A stretch of DNA of 64,000 nt from CAYMSF01 sp964392985 (GTDB lineage: Bacteria > Verrucomicrobiota > Lentisphaeria > Victivallales > Victivallaceae), in NCBI GenBank assembly GCA_964392985.1, contig CAYMSF010000013.1:16767-80766 (forward strand). Reading direction: 5' to 3'. The position numbers and the translations under genes are program-made. Shown here piece by piece: positions 18,389 to 27,166 of this stretch; the stretch's first letter is position 1, and each line of letters opens with the position of its first letter. Below the pieces are notes generated by a model. That model did not search any database, had not been told where the DNA came from, and was given only the letters and a program-made list of their open reading frames with translations.

Positions 18389-18443
18389 ATAACGCCCGTG
18401 TGGTTTGTCATACCGGCATATATTTTATGCGGAGCATTATTTG

Positions 18444-18563
18444 ATGAATGAGATGAAAGACTGGTTCAACAGTATCGCGATCTGGGCAAATATCATTGCT
18501 TTCATCCTTTGCGCGATTCAAGGAATGTTTTGCTGGTTGCATGGACGCGATAAAGCCGAATAA
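18444..18563 (+). CDS. 39-residue single-helix membrane protein
   Basis: A short frame of 39 codons starts at the ATG at 18444 with GGAG nine bases upstream. It has an amphipathic start, one hydrophobic segment (about residues 11-33, IAIWANIIAFILCAIQGMFC) and a charged tail ending HGRDKAE. It ends 14 bases before hydE in the same direction. Start, ribosome site, spacing and a clean membrane helix support a real small gene, but I know no family for it. It could be an anchor or simply a leader peptide of the hydE operon. Confidence 0.55.
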   Translation: MNEMKDWFNSIAIWANIIAFILCAIQGMFCWLHGRDKAE

Positions 18564-18577
18564 ACAGGCAATAAGAA

Positions 18578-19687
18578 ATGTCGGAAGAACTATTCAAAAA
18601 AATCGAATCAGATACAGCATTATCCGCAGATGATCTCCGGCAGATCCTGGAGCTGGATGATTCCGCCAGTTTAAAACGGCTCTTTCATGCGTCATATCAA
18701 ACCAAACTCAAATATGTCGGCAATCAGGTTTATTTGCGCGGTATCATTGAAATCAGTAATATTTGCGGCAAAGACTGTTTTTATTGCGGAATCAGGCGCA
18801 GCAATCCAACTCCCCGCCGTTTTCAGTTGACGCATGATGAGGCATTAAGCGCGGCGTTATGGGCTGACCAGCGTCAATACGGTTCCATCGTAATTCAAGG
18901 CGGCGAACGCCAGGACGCTGCGTTTATTGACTTCATTACCACGTTGGTAAAAACCATAAAAACCAAAACTGAAGGGCGGCTTGGCATCACCTTGTCGCTT
19001 GGCGAGCAAAGCCATGAAGTTTACCGGAACTGGTTTGATGCCGGAGCACATCGTTATCTGTTGCGGATTGAATCTTCAAATCCGGAATTATATCGTAAAT
19101 TGCATCCTGCTGACCATTCCTGGCAGCAGCGTCTTGAGTGTTTGCATTCATTGCGTCGTGCCGGGTTTCAACTGGGTACCGGCGTGATGATAGGTTTGCC
19201 ATTCCAGACAACCGCTGATCTGGTGCAGGATCTTTTGTTTTTTCAGCAGCTTGATGTTGATATGGTAGGCATGGGACCATATTTAACCCATCACGAAACA
19301 CCTTTGGCGGCAAGTATGCCGGAGTTTAACAATACTATTCAACTCAATATGGGTTTGAAAATGATTGCCGCCGCCAGATTACTGCTGAAAAATGTAAATC
19401 TCGCCTCGACAACAGCATTGCAGGCATTGGCGCCTGACGGACGGGAACAGGGATTGCTTGCCGGCGCCAATATTATCATGCCGAACATTACCGCGGTTGA
19501 ATACCGTTCTTCATATCAGTTATACGACAATAAACCGTGCCTGGATGAAAATTCTGAACAGTGTAAACTGTGTCTGGAACGACGGATAAAATCAATCGGT
19601 GAAACTATTGCCTGGAGCAAATGGGGTGATTCCCCGCATTTTAAACCGGCGGGAAGCACTCCTTCAACAGAAAAAGAGGTAACATAA
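18578..19687 (+). CDS. hydE: [FeFe] hydrogenase H-cluster radical SAM maturase HydE
   Basis: The 369-residue radical SAM enzyme has CGKDCFYC (Cys63, Cys67, Cys70) in a BioB-like barrel. HydE signatures include IIEISNICGKDC, GSIVIQGGERQD, ESSNPELYRKLHP and GMGPYLTHHETPL. HydE acts with HydG and HydF to build the 2Fe subcluster of [FeFe] hydrogenase. The hydrogenase itself (hydCBA) is 27 kb away. Its stop overlaps the ATG of the aminotransferase by one base, so the two are coupled. The upstream small membrane ORF is probably in the same transcript. Confidence 0.93.
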   Translation: MSEELFKKIESDTALSADDLRQILELDDSASLKRLFHASYQTKLKYVGNQVYLRGIIEISNICGKDCFYCGIRRSNPTPRRFQLTHDEALSAALWADQRQYGSIVIQGGERQDAAFIDFITTLVKTIKTKTEGRLGITLSLGEQSHEVYRNWFDAGAHRYLLRIESSNPELYRKLHPADHSWQQRLECLHSLRRAGFQLGTGVMIGLPFQTTADLVQDLLFFQQLDVDMVGMGPYLTHHETPLAASMPEFNNTIQLNMGLKMIAAARLLLKNVNLASTTALQALAPDGREQGLLAGANIIMPNITAVEYRSSYQLYDNKPCLDENSEQCKLCLERRIKSIGETIAWSKWGDSPHFKPAGSTPSTEKEVT

Positions 19688-20880
19688 TGCAAATTATTTC
19701 CAGTCAGATTAAAGAATTTATGGGAAACTCTTCATTCATCCGTAAGATGTTTGAAACCGGTATTGAATTGAAAAAACAATATGGCGCTGAAAATGTTTAT
19801 GATTTCAGCTTGGGCAATCCCGACTTGCCGCCACCGGAGGATGTCGGCAACGCGCTGGGACAGGTATCCGGTCAGATGGGGCAGCCGTTTGCGCTCGGTT
19901 ATATGAATAACGCCGGGTATCCGGAAGTCCGCGCCGCTGTTGCCAAAAAACTGACCGAAGAGCAGGAAGTTGAGATTACTGCGGATAATGTTGTTTTAAC
20001 CTGTGGCGCGGCTGGAGCAATCAATGTCTTTTTCCGTGCGATTCTTGATCCCGGTGATGAAGTCATCTGCCCGGCGCCTTATTTTGTTGAATACGGTTTT
20101 TATGTCAGTAATTTTGGCGGTACCCTGCGTCCGGTAAAGTCAAAACCGCTGACTTTTGAACTTGATTTTGAAGCCATGGAGCTGGCGTTTACTCCGAAAA
20201 CCCGTGCCGTACTGATTAATTCTCCAAACAACCCGACTGGACAGATTTATTCCCGTATTGAACTGGAAAAACTCAGTCTTTTAATGCGGAAATATTCAGA
20301 TTTGTACGGACGTCCAATCTATCTGGTTTCCGACGAGCCCTACCGCTTTCTCAATTATGACAATCTGCCGATTCCGTCGGTGTTTGAATTGTATCCGTAC
20401 AGCGTCATTGTCAGTTCATATTCAAAGAAACTATCGTTGGCCGGCGCCAGAATCGGATATTTTGCCGCCAATCCTGCTATTCCGGCGATAGCGGAATTGA
20501 TGGGTGCTGTGATTATGACCAATCGTATCCTTGGATTCGTCAATGCGCCGGCGATAGCGCAACGCGTTTTGCTACATTCCATCGGCAATTCCGTGGATAT
20601 TACAATTTACCGTGAACGTCGCGACGCGATGGCGCAGGTGCTGGACAATGCCGGTATTAAATATTCGATGCCGCGTGGAGCTTTCTACTTCTTTCCTCAG
20701 TCGCCAATACCTGATGATAAAGAATTTGTTCAGGCGTTGCTGGCGCAACGTGTTCTCGCCGTACCGGGTTCAGGATTCGGTTATCCGGGTTATTTCCGTC
20801 TGGCGTTCTGCACCGGACTGAATGTAATTAAGAATTCCGGCGAAGCTTTCATCCGTGCAGTTAAGTCTGTGCGCGGCTGA
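19687..20880 (+). CDS. Pyridoxal phosphate-dependent aminotransferase, class I
   Basis: The 397-residue fold-type I aminotransferase has YDFSLGNPDLPPP, the substrate-binding NSPNNPTGQIYS, the PLP-contact Asp in YLVSDEPYRFLNY, and the Schiff-base lysine in SSYSKKLSLAGARIGY. It resembles aspartate/aromatic aminotransferase relatives; the amino donor and acceptor cannot be assigned from sequence alone. The start ATG overlaps the hydE stop. No clear terminator follows. Why it is coupled to hydE is unknown; HydG uses tyrosine, so a link to aromatic amino acid supply is conceivable but speculative. Confidence 0.9.
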   Translation: MQIISSQIKEFMGNSSFIRKMFETGIELKKQYGAENVYDFSLGNPDLPPPEDVGNALGQVSGQMGQPFALGYMNNAGYPEVRAAVAKKLTEEQEVEITADNVVLTCGAAGAINVFFRAILDPGDEVICPAPYFVEYGFYVSNFGGTLRPVKSKPLTFELDFEAMELAFTPKTRAVLINSPNNPTGQIYSRIELEKLSLLMRKYSDLYGRPIYLVSDEPYRFLNYDNLPIPSVFELYPYSVIVSSYSKKLSLAGARIGYFAANPAIPAIAELMGAVIMTNRILGFVNAPAIAQRVLLHSIGNSVDITIYRERRDAMAQVLDNAGIKYSMPRGAFYFFPQSPIPDDKEFVQALLAQRVLAVPGSGFGYPGYFRLAFCTGLNVIKNSGEAFIRAVKSVRG

Positions 20881-20997
20881 TTTATTTGCGAGCCACTGTT
20901 GTAGAAATATATTGACAAACGTCTATGTCTAAAATTCTGCGCTTTCCTGGAATGCAGTTGCGAAGGTTATTGTGTTGAACGGGTGGGAATCTGTTCC

Positions 20998-21816
20998 TTA
21001 ATGAGTTTTGCTCCTGGAATTTTTGCGATATGCGGTGGGTGAAACTCCGGTATGCTTCTTAAACAGTTTGCTGAATATAAAAATATCCGAATAACCGACG
21101 ATTCCGGCAATCTGGATGATTGAATATTCCGTTGACGACAACAGATATACTGCCTGATTTATCCGGGCGCGGGTAATGCTTTCCCTGAAAGAAGTTCCTG
21201 TATGCTGTTTGAACAGCCGGGAAAAATGTTCAGGCGAATACCCGGCTTTGCCCGCCAGTTTTCGCAGTAGATAATCCTTCTCCGGGTGCTCATTGATTTT
21301 GGTATAAAGTTCGCGGATATATTCAGAAATACGACTGAAGGCATTCAGTTGCGTGTCACTCGTGTCAAGATGTACTATTTCCAGCAGTGCTGCAGTCAGC
21401 CATTTTTCAGCGCCGTTATTATCTTTGCGGTAATAGCAATCCAACATGCGGTGCAGAATATTGACAAAGAAGACCGGATCGGATATTTTGCGGCATAACG
21501 CCGGAAGTTCTGTGGTATCCGCGTTGACGGTATTACCATTATTATCGATCATTTCAAAATGCGTATAAATTACCACCAACGGTTCTTCCTGATCGGTGTC
21601 AGCATAGAGCGTCATGCCCGGGCGGAACATGAAACAGTCACCGCCATGCAGTTTGTATTCCTGCCCGTCCAGCGTCAAACGCCCCTTGCCTTCAATCAGG
21701 AACCACAAATCAAAATCCTTAAACGGACGGTTGCGTAAATCCCATATCCAGTCCGCTTTGCAGAAGACTTTCCCGAGAGAATTGATCCGAACCATGTTTT
21801 GTTCATTAAATATCAT
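20998..21816 (-). CDS. AraC family transcriptional regulator
   Basis: The 272-residue protein has an N-terminal cupin sensor (FDLWFLIEGKGRLTLDG, then GGDCFMFRPGMTLYAD). The C-terminal AraC domain has two helix-turn-helix units (LAGKAGYSPEHFSRLFKQH, then IAGIVGYSDIFIFSKLFKK) and ends GVSPTAYRK. It is divergent from the URO-D-like methyltransferase gene across about 100 bases and probably controls it. It is the third AraC-target pair with this geometry in the window. Confidence 0.9.
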   Translation of the reverse strand: MIFNEQNMVRINSLGKVFCKADWIWDLRNRPFKDFDLWFLIEGKGRLTLDGQEYKLHGGDCFMFRPGMTLYADTDQEEPLVVIYTHFEMIDNNGNTVNADTTELPALCRKISDPVFFVNILHRMLDCYYRKDNNGAEKWLTAALLEIVHLDTSDTQLNAFSRISEYIRELYTKINEHPEKDYLLRKLAGKAGYSPEHFSRLFKQHTGTSFRESITRARINQAVYLLSSTEYSIIQIAGIVGYSDIFIFSKLFKKHTGVSPTAYRKNSRSKTH

Positions 21817-21918
21817 AAAAGTACAAATATATTGCCGTGTTAGGACATTTACAGGTAAAAATTATTCAGCTATATTATACTCATATCTTTTAAAATAACA
21901 AAGCAAAGATGAAAAATA

Positions 21919-23142
21919 ATGAATGATCACGACAAAAACATTGTTAGAGAACTCGCAATTAAGTATGCCGAACTGGCAAATTCCCCAGCAGAGAAAATTA
22001 AACGTGATATGTGGCGGGCGAAAAACAGTTTCAAACTGACCAGGCCGCTGATTTATGTCCGCGCCTATGCCTGGAATGAAATGCCGATGTCAAAACTGCA
22101 AACCACTGATCCGGTTTGCCGGCAGATAGAAAATTTCTTTCGCAATGAATTGTTTCGCGCCACCTTTGCCGATGATTATATTTTCGAGCCATGGTATTCA
22201 CTCAACTGCGTATGTAAACATACCGGATGGGGCCTTGACAGCAAGCGGGAATACCCCGGGGAAACCGAAACGCTGGAAGCTTTTAAATATGATTATTCAA
22301 TCAAAAATCTTGATGATACTAAAAAAATGCGGAGTCCTGTTCACGCTGTTGACGAAGTCGCAACAGCCGAAATGCTGGCAAAAGTGCAAGATTTGATTGG
22401 CGATATCCTGCCGGTAGACCTGGTGCGCGGGCCATATTGTCGCACCTGGACCGCAGATATTTCCACTGACTTGGGCAGATTGCGCGGAATGGAGAACTTA
22501 ATGCTGGATATGTACGAAAATCCTGCATGGTTGCACTCGCTGCTGAAATTCATGAGCGAAGGTGTTCAGGCCAATCAGGAACAGGCCGAAGCTGCCGGTG
22601 ATATCGGTTTGACTTTCACTTACAATCAAGCGATGGCCTATGCCGAAGAATTACCGGATCCGGCTCCAAACGTCAACGGTGTAAAACGTGAACAGTTATG
22701 GTGCTTTACTGCAGCACAGGAATATGCGCTAGTATCGCCGGAAATGCACGAAGAATTTCTTTTACGTTATCAGCTGCCGGTAATGAAAAAATTCGGACTG
22801 GTGGCTTACGGTTGTTGTGAAGACCTGACCAACAAAATCAGTATGTTGCGGCAAATTCCAAATTTGCGTCGTATTGCGGTCAGCCCGTTCGCGAATGTTA
22901 AAAAATGCGTGGAACAGATTGGCACGGACTATGTTATCAGCTACCGTCCAAGTCCAGCGGACATGGTCTCTTTTGGCTTCGACGAAGCACGCATTCGGAA
23001 AATCCTGGAACGCGACCTGGGTTATCTTAAAGGAACTTATTTCGATATTACTCTTAAAGACGTTGAAACGGTACAGTCCGACCCCGACCGCATTCGCAAA
23101 TGGGTAAAGCTAACCCGGGAAATCATAGCCGAAACCTGTTAA
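21919..23142 (+). CDS. Uroporphyrinogen decarboxylase-like (URO-D) methyltransferase
   Basis: The 407-residue protein belongs to the URO-D/MtaA superfamily of TIM-barrel proteins, judged from its overall layout and motifs such as DLVRGPYCRTWTADIS and GLVAYGCCEDLTNKI. The paired cysteines in YGCCED may be zinc ligands for a thiol or methyl acceptor. It is longer than true HemE (about 350) and lacks the HemE N-terminal signature. Proteins of this kind move methyl groups between substrates, corrinoid proteins and thiols, and are expanded in some anaerobes. A corrinoid protein and RACo are 19 kb away. The substrate is unknown. The divergent AraC gene is the likely regulator. Confidence 0.75.
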   Translation: MNDHDKNIVRELAIKYAELANSPAEKIKRDMWRAKNSFKLTRPLIYVRAYAWNEMPMSKLQTTDPVCRQIENFFRNELFRATFADDYIFEPWYSLNCVCKHTGWGLDSKREYPGETETLEAFKYDYSIKNLDDTKKMRSPVHAVDEVATAEMLAKVQDLIGDILPVDLVRGPYCRTWTADISTDLGRLRGMENLMLDMYENPAWLHSLLKFMSEGVQANQEQAEAAGDIGLTFTYNQAMAYAEELPDPAPNVNGVKREQLWCFTAAQEYALVSPEMHEEFLLRYQLPVMKKFGLVAYGCCEDLTNKISMLRQIPNLRRIAVSPFANVKKCVEQIGTDYVISYRPSPADMVSFGFDEARIRKILERDLGYLKGTYFDITLKDVETVQSDPDRIRKWVKLTREIIAETC

Positions 23143-23258
23143 AAAATTCCATGAGAATTAGATAATCGCGAGATACTTATGCGATATATATAGTTATTAT
23201 CGCGCGAAAAACGCTATGTTTTTAAACTTAAGTACGTTACTTATCAAAACAAGGAAAT

Positions 23259-24383
23259 CTACTCGATATAGACGCGTTCTGCTCTTGAGCCGATGGAGCA
23301 AAGCATTTCATAGACATGAGTGCATTTAAGGCTGGCCCAGTGATCAGCGGCAATCGTATTGTCACCTTGAGTACCGATACAAACCACTTCATCGCCGGGT
23401 TGCGCTTCAGGGGCGGGCTCCAGCGATACGGTAGTATAGTCCATGGAAACCCGTCCAATTACCGGACAGAGTTGTCCATTGATAAGAACGTAACCGCGGT
23501 TGGACAGCGCCAGGGGCAGGCCGTCGGCATAGCCGGCAGCGATAGTGCCGACGAGAGTCTCTTTCATCAGCCGGCAGGTGCGGCCGTAACCGATAGAGGA
23601 GCCAGCAGGCAGGCGGCGTACCGATGCCAGTCGGGTTTTTAAAGAAACTACCGGCTCCAATCCCATCATTCTCCGTCCCTGACTGTCAAAAAGTCCATAA
23701 AGGTTGATGCCGGTACGGACATGAGTAAACGGCGTGGTACAGGTATCCGGGAAATTATTAATCGCATCGCTGTTGGCGATGTGAATTTTGCTGAAAGTAA
23801 TGCCGTCGGCGCGGAGTTGGTTTAATAATTCCGTAAACTTGTTGATTTGATTGTTCGTATATTCATCCCCCCCCTGATATGCAACCGGGAAATGAGAATA
23901 AATACCGTTAAAATTTAGATTGGGAAGCTGGTGAATAAGTTTAATCTGTTCACAGGCGTCTTGAACGAGCAGTCCAAGTCTGCCCATACCAGTGTCTATT
24001 TTTAAATGGCATTCAACCGTTTTTCCCTGTTTTACGGCTTCGCGGCTGATTTCTTTTGCGGAGTTGACGTCACTGATGGGGCAGATGATGCCGGCGGCGA
24101 CAGCCGGGGGTATTTCACCGGGAAGGATGCTGCCGAGAATTTGTACCGGCAATCCTTTATATGCCAGTTGCATGGCTTCATTAAGTTCTGCCACGCCGAA
24201 ACCGGCAGCACCGGCGGATTTGAGTGTTTCCGCAATTTTTAGTACGCCAAGTCCATAGGCATCGGCTTTAAGTATGGCAATGACAGCGCATGGCAAGACG
24301 TTATCGCGAATTTTGGTAAAATTGGACTTCAGTTTTTCCAGACTGATTTCCACCCGTACGCGGCTTTCGTAAGATTGTTGCAT
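23259..24383 (-). CDS. alr: Alanine racemase
   Basis: The 374-residue fold-type III PLP enzyme has VIAILKADAYG with the PLP lysine at about residue 39. The C-terminal beta domain contains SIGYGRTCRL, TIAAGYADGLPL and GRVSMDYTTV. It interconverts L- and D-alanine for peptidoglycan. I chose the ATG at 24383, which gives the family-typical N-terminus; a GGAG lies 12 bases upstream, a rather long spacing. The GTG at 24419 would overlap aroA and add 12 residues. The gene directly follows aroA and is likely co-transcribed with it. Confidence 0.93.
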   Translation of the reverse strand: MQQSYESRVRVEISLEKLKSNFTKIRDNVLPCAVIAILKADAYGLGVLKIAETLKSAGAAGFGVAELNEAMQLAYKGLPVQILGSILPGEIPPAVAAGIICPISDVNSAKEISREAVKQGKTVECHLKIDTGMGRLGLLVQDACEQIKLIHQLPNLNFNGIYSHFPVAYQGGDEYTNNQINKFTELLNQLRADGITFSKIHIANSDAINNFPDTCTTPFTHVRTGINLYGLFDSQGRRMMGLEPVVSLKTRLASVRRLPAGSSIGYGRTCRLMKETLVGTIAAGYADGLPLALSNRGYVLINGQLCPVIGRVSMDYTTVSLEPAPEAQPGDEVVCIGTQGDNTIAADHWASLKCTHVYEMLCSIGSRAERVYIE

Positions 24384-24406
24384 AATATAATGGAACTCCA
24401 GTTTTG

Positions 24407-25678
24407 TTATGGCACACACGTGAAATCGGCGCCAATCCGGGTAAAATCTTTGATAAAGTCAGGATAGGTGACGGCCGCGGATTCTGCGGTGCTGATGCAA
24501 GTTTCACCGTCTGCGACCAGACCGGCGATTGCGAGTGCCATGACGATGCGGTGGTCGCCGTGTCCATTAACTTCTGTGCCATGCAGGTTGCCGCCTTTGA
24601 TTATCATGCCGTCATCAAGTTCAGTGATGTCGGCGCCCATTTTGCGTAATTCAGCGGTCATGCAGGCGATGCGGTCAGTCTCTTTAATTCTTGCCTGGGG
24701 TACATTGAGCAGGCGGGTGGTGCCTTTTGCCACAGCTCCAACCGCCGCCATAATCGGCAATGCGTCCGGAGTGGCATTTAAATCAACATCCATTCCACGC
24801 AGAAACTCACCGGGTTTGACTACTGTTGAATTGGCGCCGCGTTTGATATTTGCACCCATCCGTTCAAAATAATCAAAGACATCCTTGTCCCCTTGAAGAT
24901 CACTGAAATCAAGATTGCGGATTTCGACCGCGCCGCCGGCAATTGCACCAGCGGCAAGCGGAAATGCCGAGGTCGAAAAATCAGCCGGCATGGTCCATTC
25001 AAATGCGGGGAATTGCTGTCTGCCGGGTATTTTAAACCGGGTCATGTCAGCGGAACGTTCATATTTTATGCCCAACCGGTCAAGCCAGCCCAGAGTTATC
25101 TCGACATAAGGCCGTTCGTTTAAATTGATCACTTCTATTTCGGTGTCATTTTCTGCCGTTGGCGCGGCGAAGAGCAGGGCGGTAACGAACTGCGAACTTT
25201 TGCCATCAACGCTGGCTTTGCCGCCGCGAAGCGGGCCATGAACTGATATCGGACATTTTCCTGCAGTGGAGGTTGTTTTAACACCAAGCATTTCGAGCGC
25301 TTCGAGCAGCGATTTCATGGGTCTGGTACGCAACGAACTGTCGCCATCAAATTTAACTTTAAAACCGGCCGTTGCGCACAATCCGGAAAAGATGCGCAGA
25401 CTGGTGCCGGAATTGCCCATATCGATAACCGCGCCTGGATTGATGAATTTACCGCCGGTACCGGTGATTTCCCATCGGTCGGTATTTTCATTAACTGTGG
25501 CACCTAATTTTTGGGCGGCATTCAAACAGGAACGGGTATCTTCTGATTCAAGCGGGGCATGAATCACGGAGCGTCCGTTCGCCATTGTAGCGGCGGCGAC
25601 AGCTCTTATACTATGTGATTTTGAACCGGGAACGGCGATGACACCATTCACTTGAGATTTTTTTACGATAAGTTTCAT
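24407..25678 (-). CDS. aroA: 3-phosphoshikimate 1-carboxyvinyltransferase (EPSP synthase)
   Basis: The 423-residue protein has the EPSP synthase signatures PGSKSHSIRA near the N-terminus, MGNSGTSLRIF and, later, LNVPQARIKETDRI and HGDHRIVMA. It joins PEP to shikimate-3-phosphate in the shikimate pathway. Length is normal. The start ATG at 25678 has AGGA upstream. It is the first gene of an aroA-alr pair. The shikimate pathway continues with pheA at 39.8 kb. Confidence 0.96.
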   Translation of the reverse strand: MKLIVKKSQVNGVIAVPGSKSHSIRAVAAATMANGRSVIHAPLESEDTRSCLNAAQKLGATVNENTDRWEITGTGGKFINPGAVIDMGNSGTSLRIFSGLCATAGFKVKFDGDSSLRTRPMKSLLEALEMLGVKTTSTAGKCPISVHGPLRGGKASVDGKSSQFVTALLFAAPTAENDTEIEVINLNERPYVEITLGWLDRLGIKYERSADMTRFKIPGRQQFPAFEWTMPADFSTSAFPLAAGAIAGGAVEIRNLDFSDLQGDKDVFDYFERMGANIKRGANSTVVKPGEFLRGMDVDLNATPDALPIMAAVGAVAKGTTRLLNVPQARIKETDRIACMTAELRKMGADITELDDGMIIKGGNLHGTEVNGHGDHRIVMALAIAGLVADGETCISTAESAAVTYPDFIKDFTRIGADFTCVP

Positions 25679-25813
25679 ACTATTCCTGAATTTTATTTGC
25701 CAGTGTAAGTTATTGCGCCCATATAGAGATTATACAACCTTATGCTGCATAGTAGTAAATGAATATATCGCCGCTAATCTTTAAAATCAAACATGGTTTT
25801 AGTAGATGAGCCG

Positions 25814-25835
25814 CGGGCAAAATAAATTCTGCCCG
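25814..25835. terminator. Hairpin downstream of polyprenol kinase-like gene
   Basis: A 6-bp GC-rich stem (25814-25819 with 25830-25835) lies between the kinase-like gene and aroA. T runs follow on the plus strand rather than in the direction of the genes, so its role as a terminator is doubtful. Confidence 0.3.
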
Positions 25836-25895
25836 TTTCCTGTTTTTAGCTTTGCAGAGTAATTGAGAACAAAACAAAAAGGTAAAATATGAGGT

Positions 25896-26849
25896 TTAGA
25901 TGGCAATCAGATAAAGTGTGGTGAATCCGAAAATCATCATCGTTGGAGTATCCATGGAATGCGGTGCGGTTGCTTCAAGAAATGTCATCAACGGCGGGAT
26001 AATCAGCATCGCCATGAAAAATTGATTTAAAGAGTTAAAATCAGAGTAGAACATCGCGGTAAAAATTAGACCACTGAGATAGACACATGCGCTACCGGCG
26101 TATGAACGGACATAACGTTTGTGAATAAACCACGCCGGCGCCAGATATTTTTTCTTGCCCCAGTATATTCCGACCGGTTCTGCCAATCCATCACCAATAC
26201 CGACAATAAAAATGATGATGAATACCAGATGCGGCGCGTGAATATGTTCAAAAAATTCTTTGAACACCGTTCCCAGAATCAATCCCGGCAGAATATTTCC
26301 CAGAATAATCCATTGCAAAGTATGCGGACGGTCTTCGGGACGATCCAGCGAATTAAACTGGAGCATGAAAAAACGGGAATGCTCCCGCACCGGTTTTATT
26401 AGCAACAGAAAAACCAGCAGCACCAGCAGTGATTCCCATAAATGCGGGAGGATGCCGTGGGGATGCATTTTGCCGTCCGGCATCCCGCCAAAACTTATCA
26501 GCGGAACCAGATAAGCGGCAAAATGTTGTAATTTACGGGTGTAATTTACTTTGAACCAGGAGTCATGACAGGTGATGATGTAGCCACGTTCATCAGTTTG
26601 ACAGTAACGGCGGCATAACATCCCGCCGGCAAGTGACATCAGAATCATTATCGCCAGTTTTACCAGACAGAACGCAAAAAACAGATAGTTGCCGAACAAT
26701 CCCGGTTGATAAAACCAGGTAACCATGGCAAGTGCCAGCGCACCCAGTATCCAGCCGTTTAAGAACCATAAATCAAAGGTTTTTGTCCATTTGGCGGAAT
26801 AGTCTCCGGCACAATCGCCCGGCAGCATCACCACTTGTTGATTATTCAT
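25896..26849 (-). CDS. CTP-dependent polyprenol/phytol kinase-like membrane protein
   Basis: The protein has 317 residues with about eight membrane helices. Motifs recall the SEC59/DGK1/VTE5 kinases: a basic-His motif (TRKLQHF), GIGDGLAEPVGIYWGKKK, RSYAGSACVYLSG and FLEATAPHSMDTPT. These enzymes phosphorylate lipid alcohols with CTP in the membrane. I chose the ATG at 26849, with GGAG eight bases upstream; the frame opens at 26957 but the extra residues have no ribosome site. The substrate (undecaprenol, dolichol-like or diacylglycerol) is unknown. CdsA-like phosphatidate cytidylyltransferases are related in appearance and remain an alternative. Confidence 0.6.
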   Translation of the reverse strand: MNNQQVVMLPGDCAGDYSAKWTKTFDLWFLNGWILGALALAMVTWFYQPGLFGNYLFFAFCLVKLAIMILMSLAGGMLCRRYCQTDERGYIITCHDSWFKVNYTRKLQHFAAYLVPLISFGGMPDGKMHPHGILPHLWESLLVLLVFLLLIKPVREHSRFFMLQFNSLDRPEDRPHTLQWIILGNILPGLILGTVFKEFFEHIHAPHLVFIIIFIVGIGDGLAEPVGIYWGKKKYLAPAWFIHKRYVRSYAGSACVYLSGLIFTAMFYSDFNSLNQFFMAMLIIPPLMTFLEATAPHSMDTPTMMIFGFTTLYLIAI

Positions 26850-27045
26850 AAAAATGTCTCCGCACAGCCTATAAAATTGCGGTCTGAATTTTATCACGAT
26901 TTTGCAACTGATATCAATATGCATTGCCGCGGAATAAAATGCAAGAAAGTTTGCCATGAAAATGGTTGCCGGCGTGATAGTTAGCTCATTCTGTGACGGT
27001 GGAATTGCGACATCTCATCAAGTAGTTTTCCGCATTTGAAAAATG

Positions 27046-27054
27046 TGGTATAAT
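27046..27054 (+). promoter_or_regulatory. Extended -10 promoter of gyrB
   Basis: The sequence TGGTATAAT is a perfect extended -10 element. No good -35 is seen, which is usual for such promoters. It would start transcription about 110 bases before the gyrB start codon. Confidence 0.5.
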
Positions 27055-27166
27055 ATTCCTGATTTTTTCTGGAAAAAAGTTATTTACGGTGTACTTTATC
27101 ATGTTACAGTTTTTTATAATTTTTACAGTATAAATTAATATATTGAAATGAAGGAAGGGTTGGCTT

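Noticed and set aside
18143..18392. Several 60-75 codon frames inside the MITE-like element on both strands
   Set aside because: They arise from the inverted repeats; sequences are mostly basic and low in hydrophobic core residues, and none has a good ribosome site in a gene-like context.
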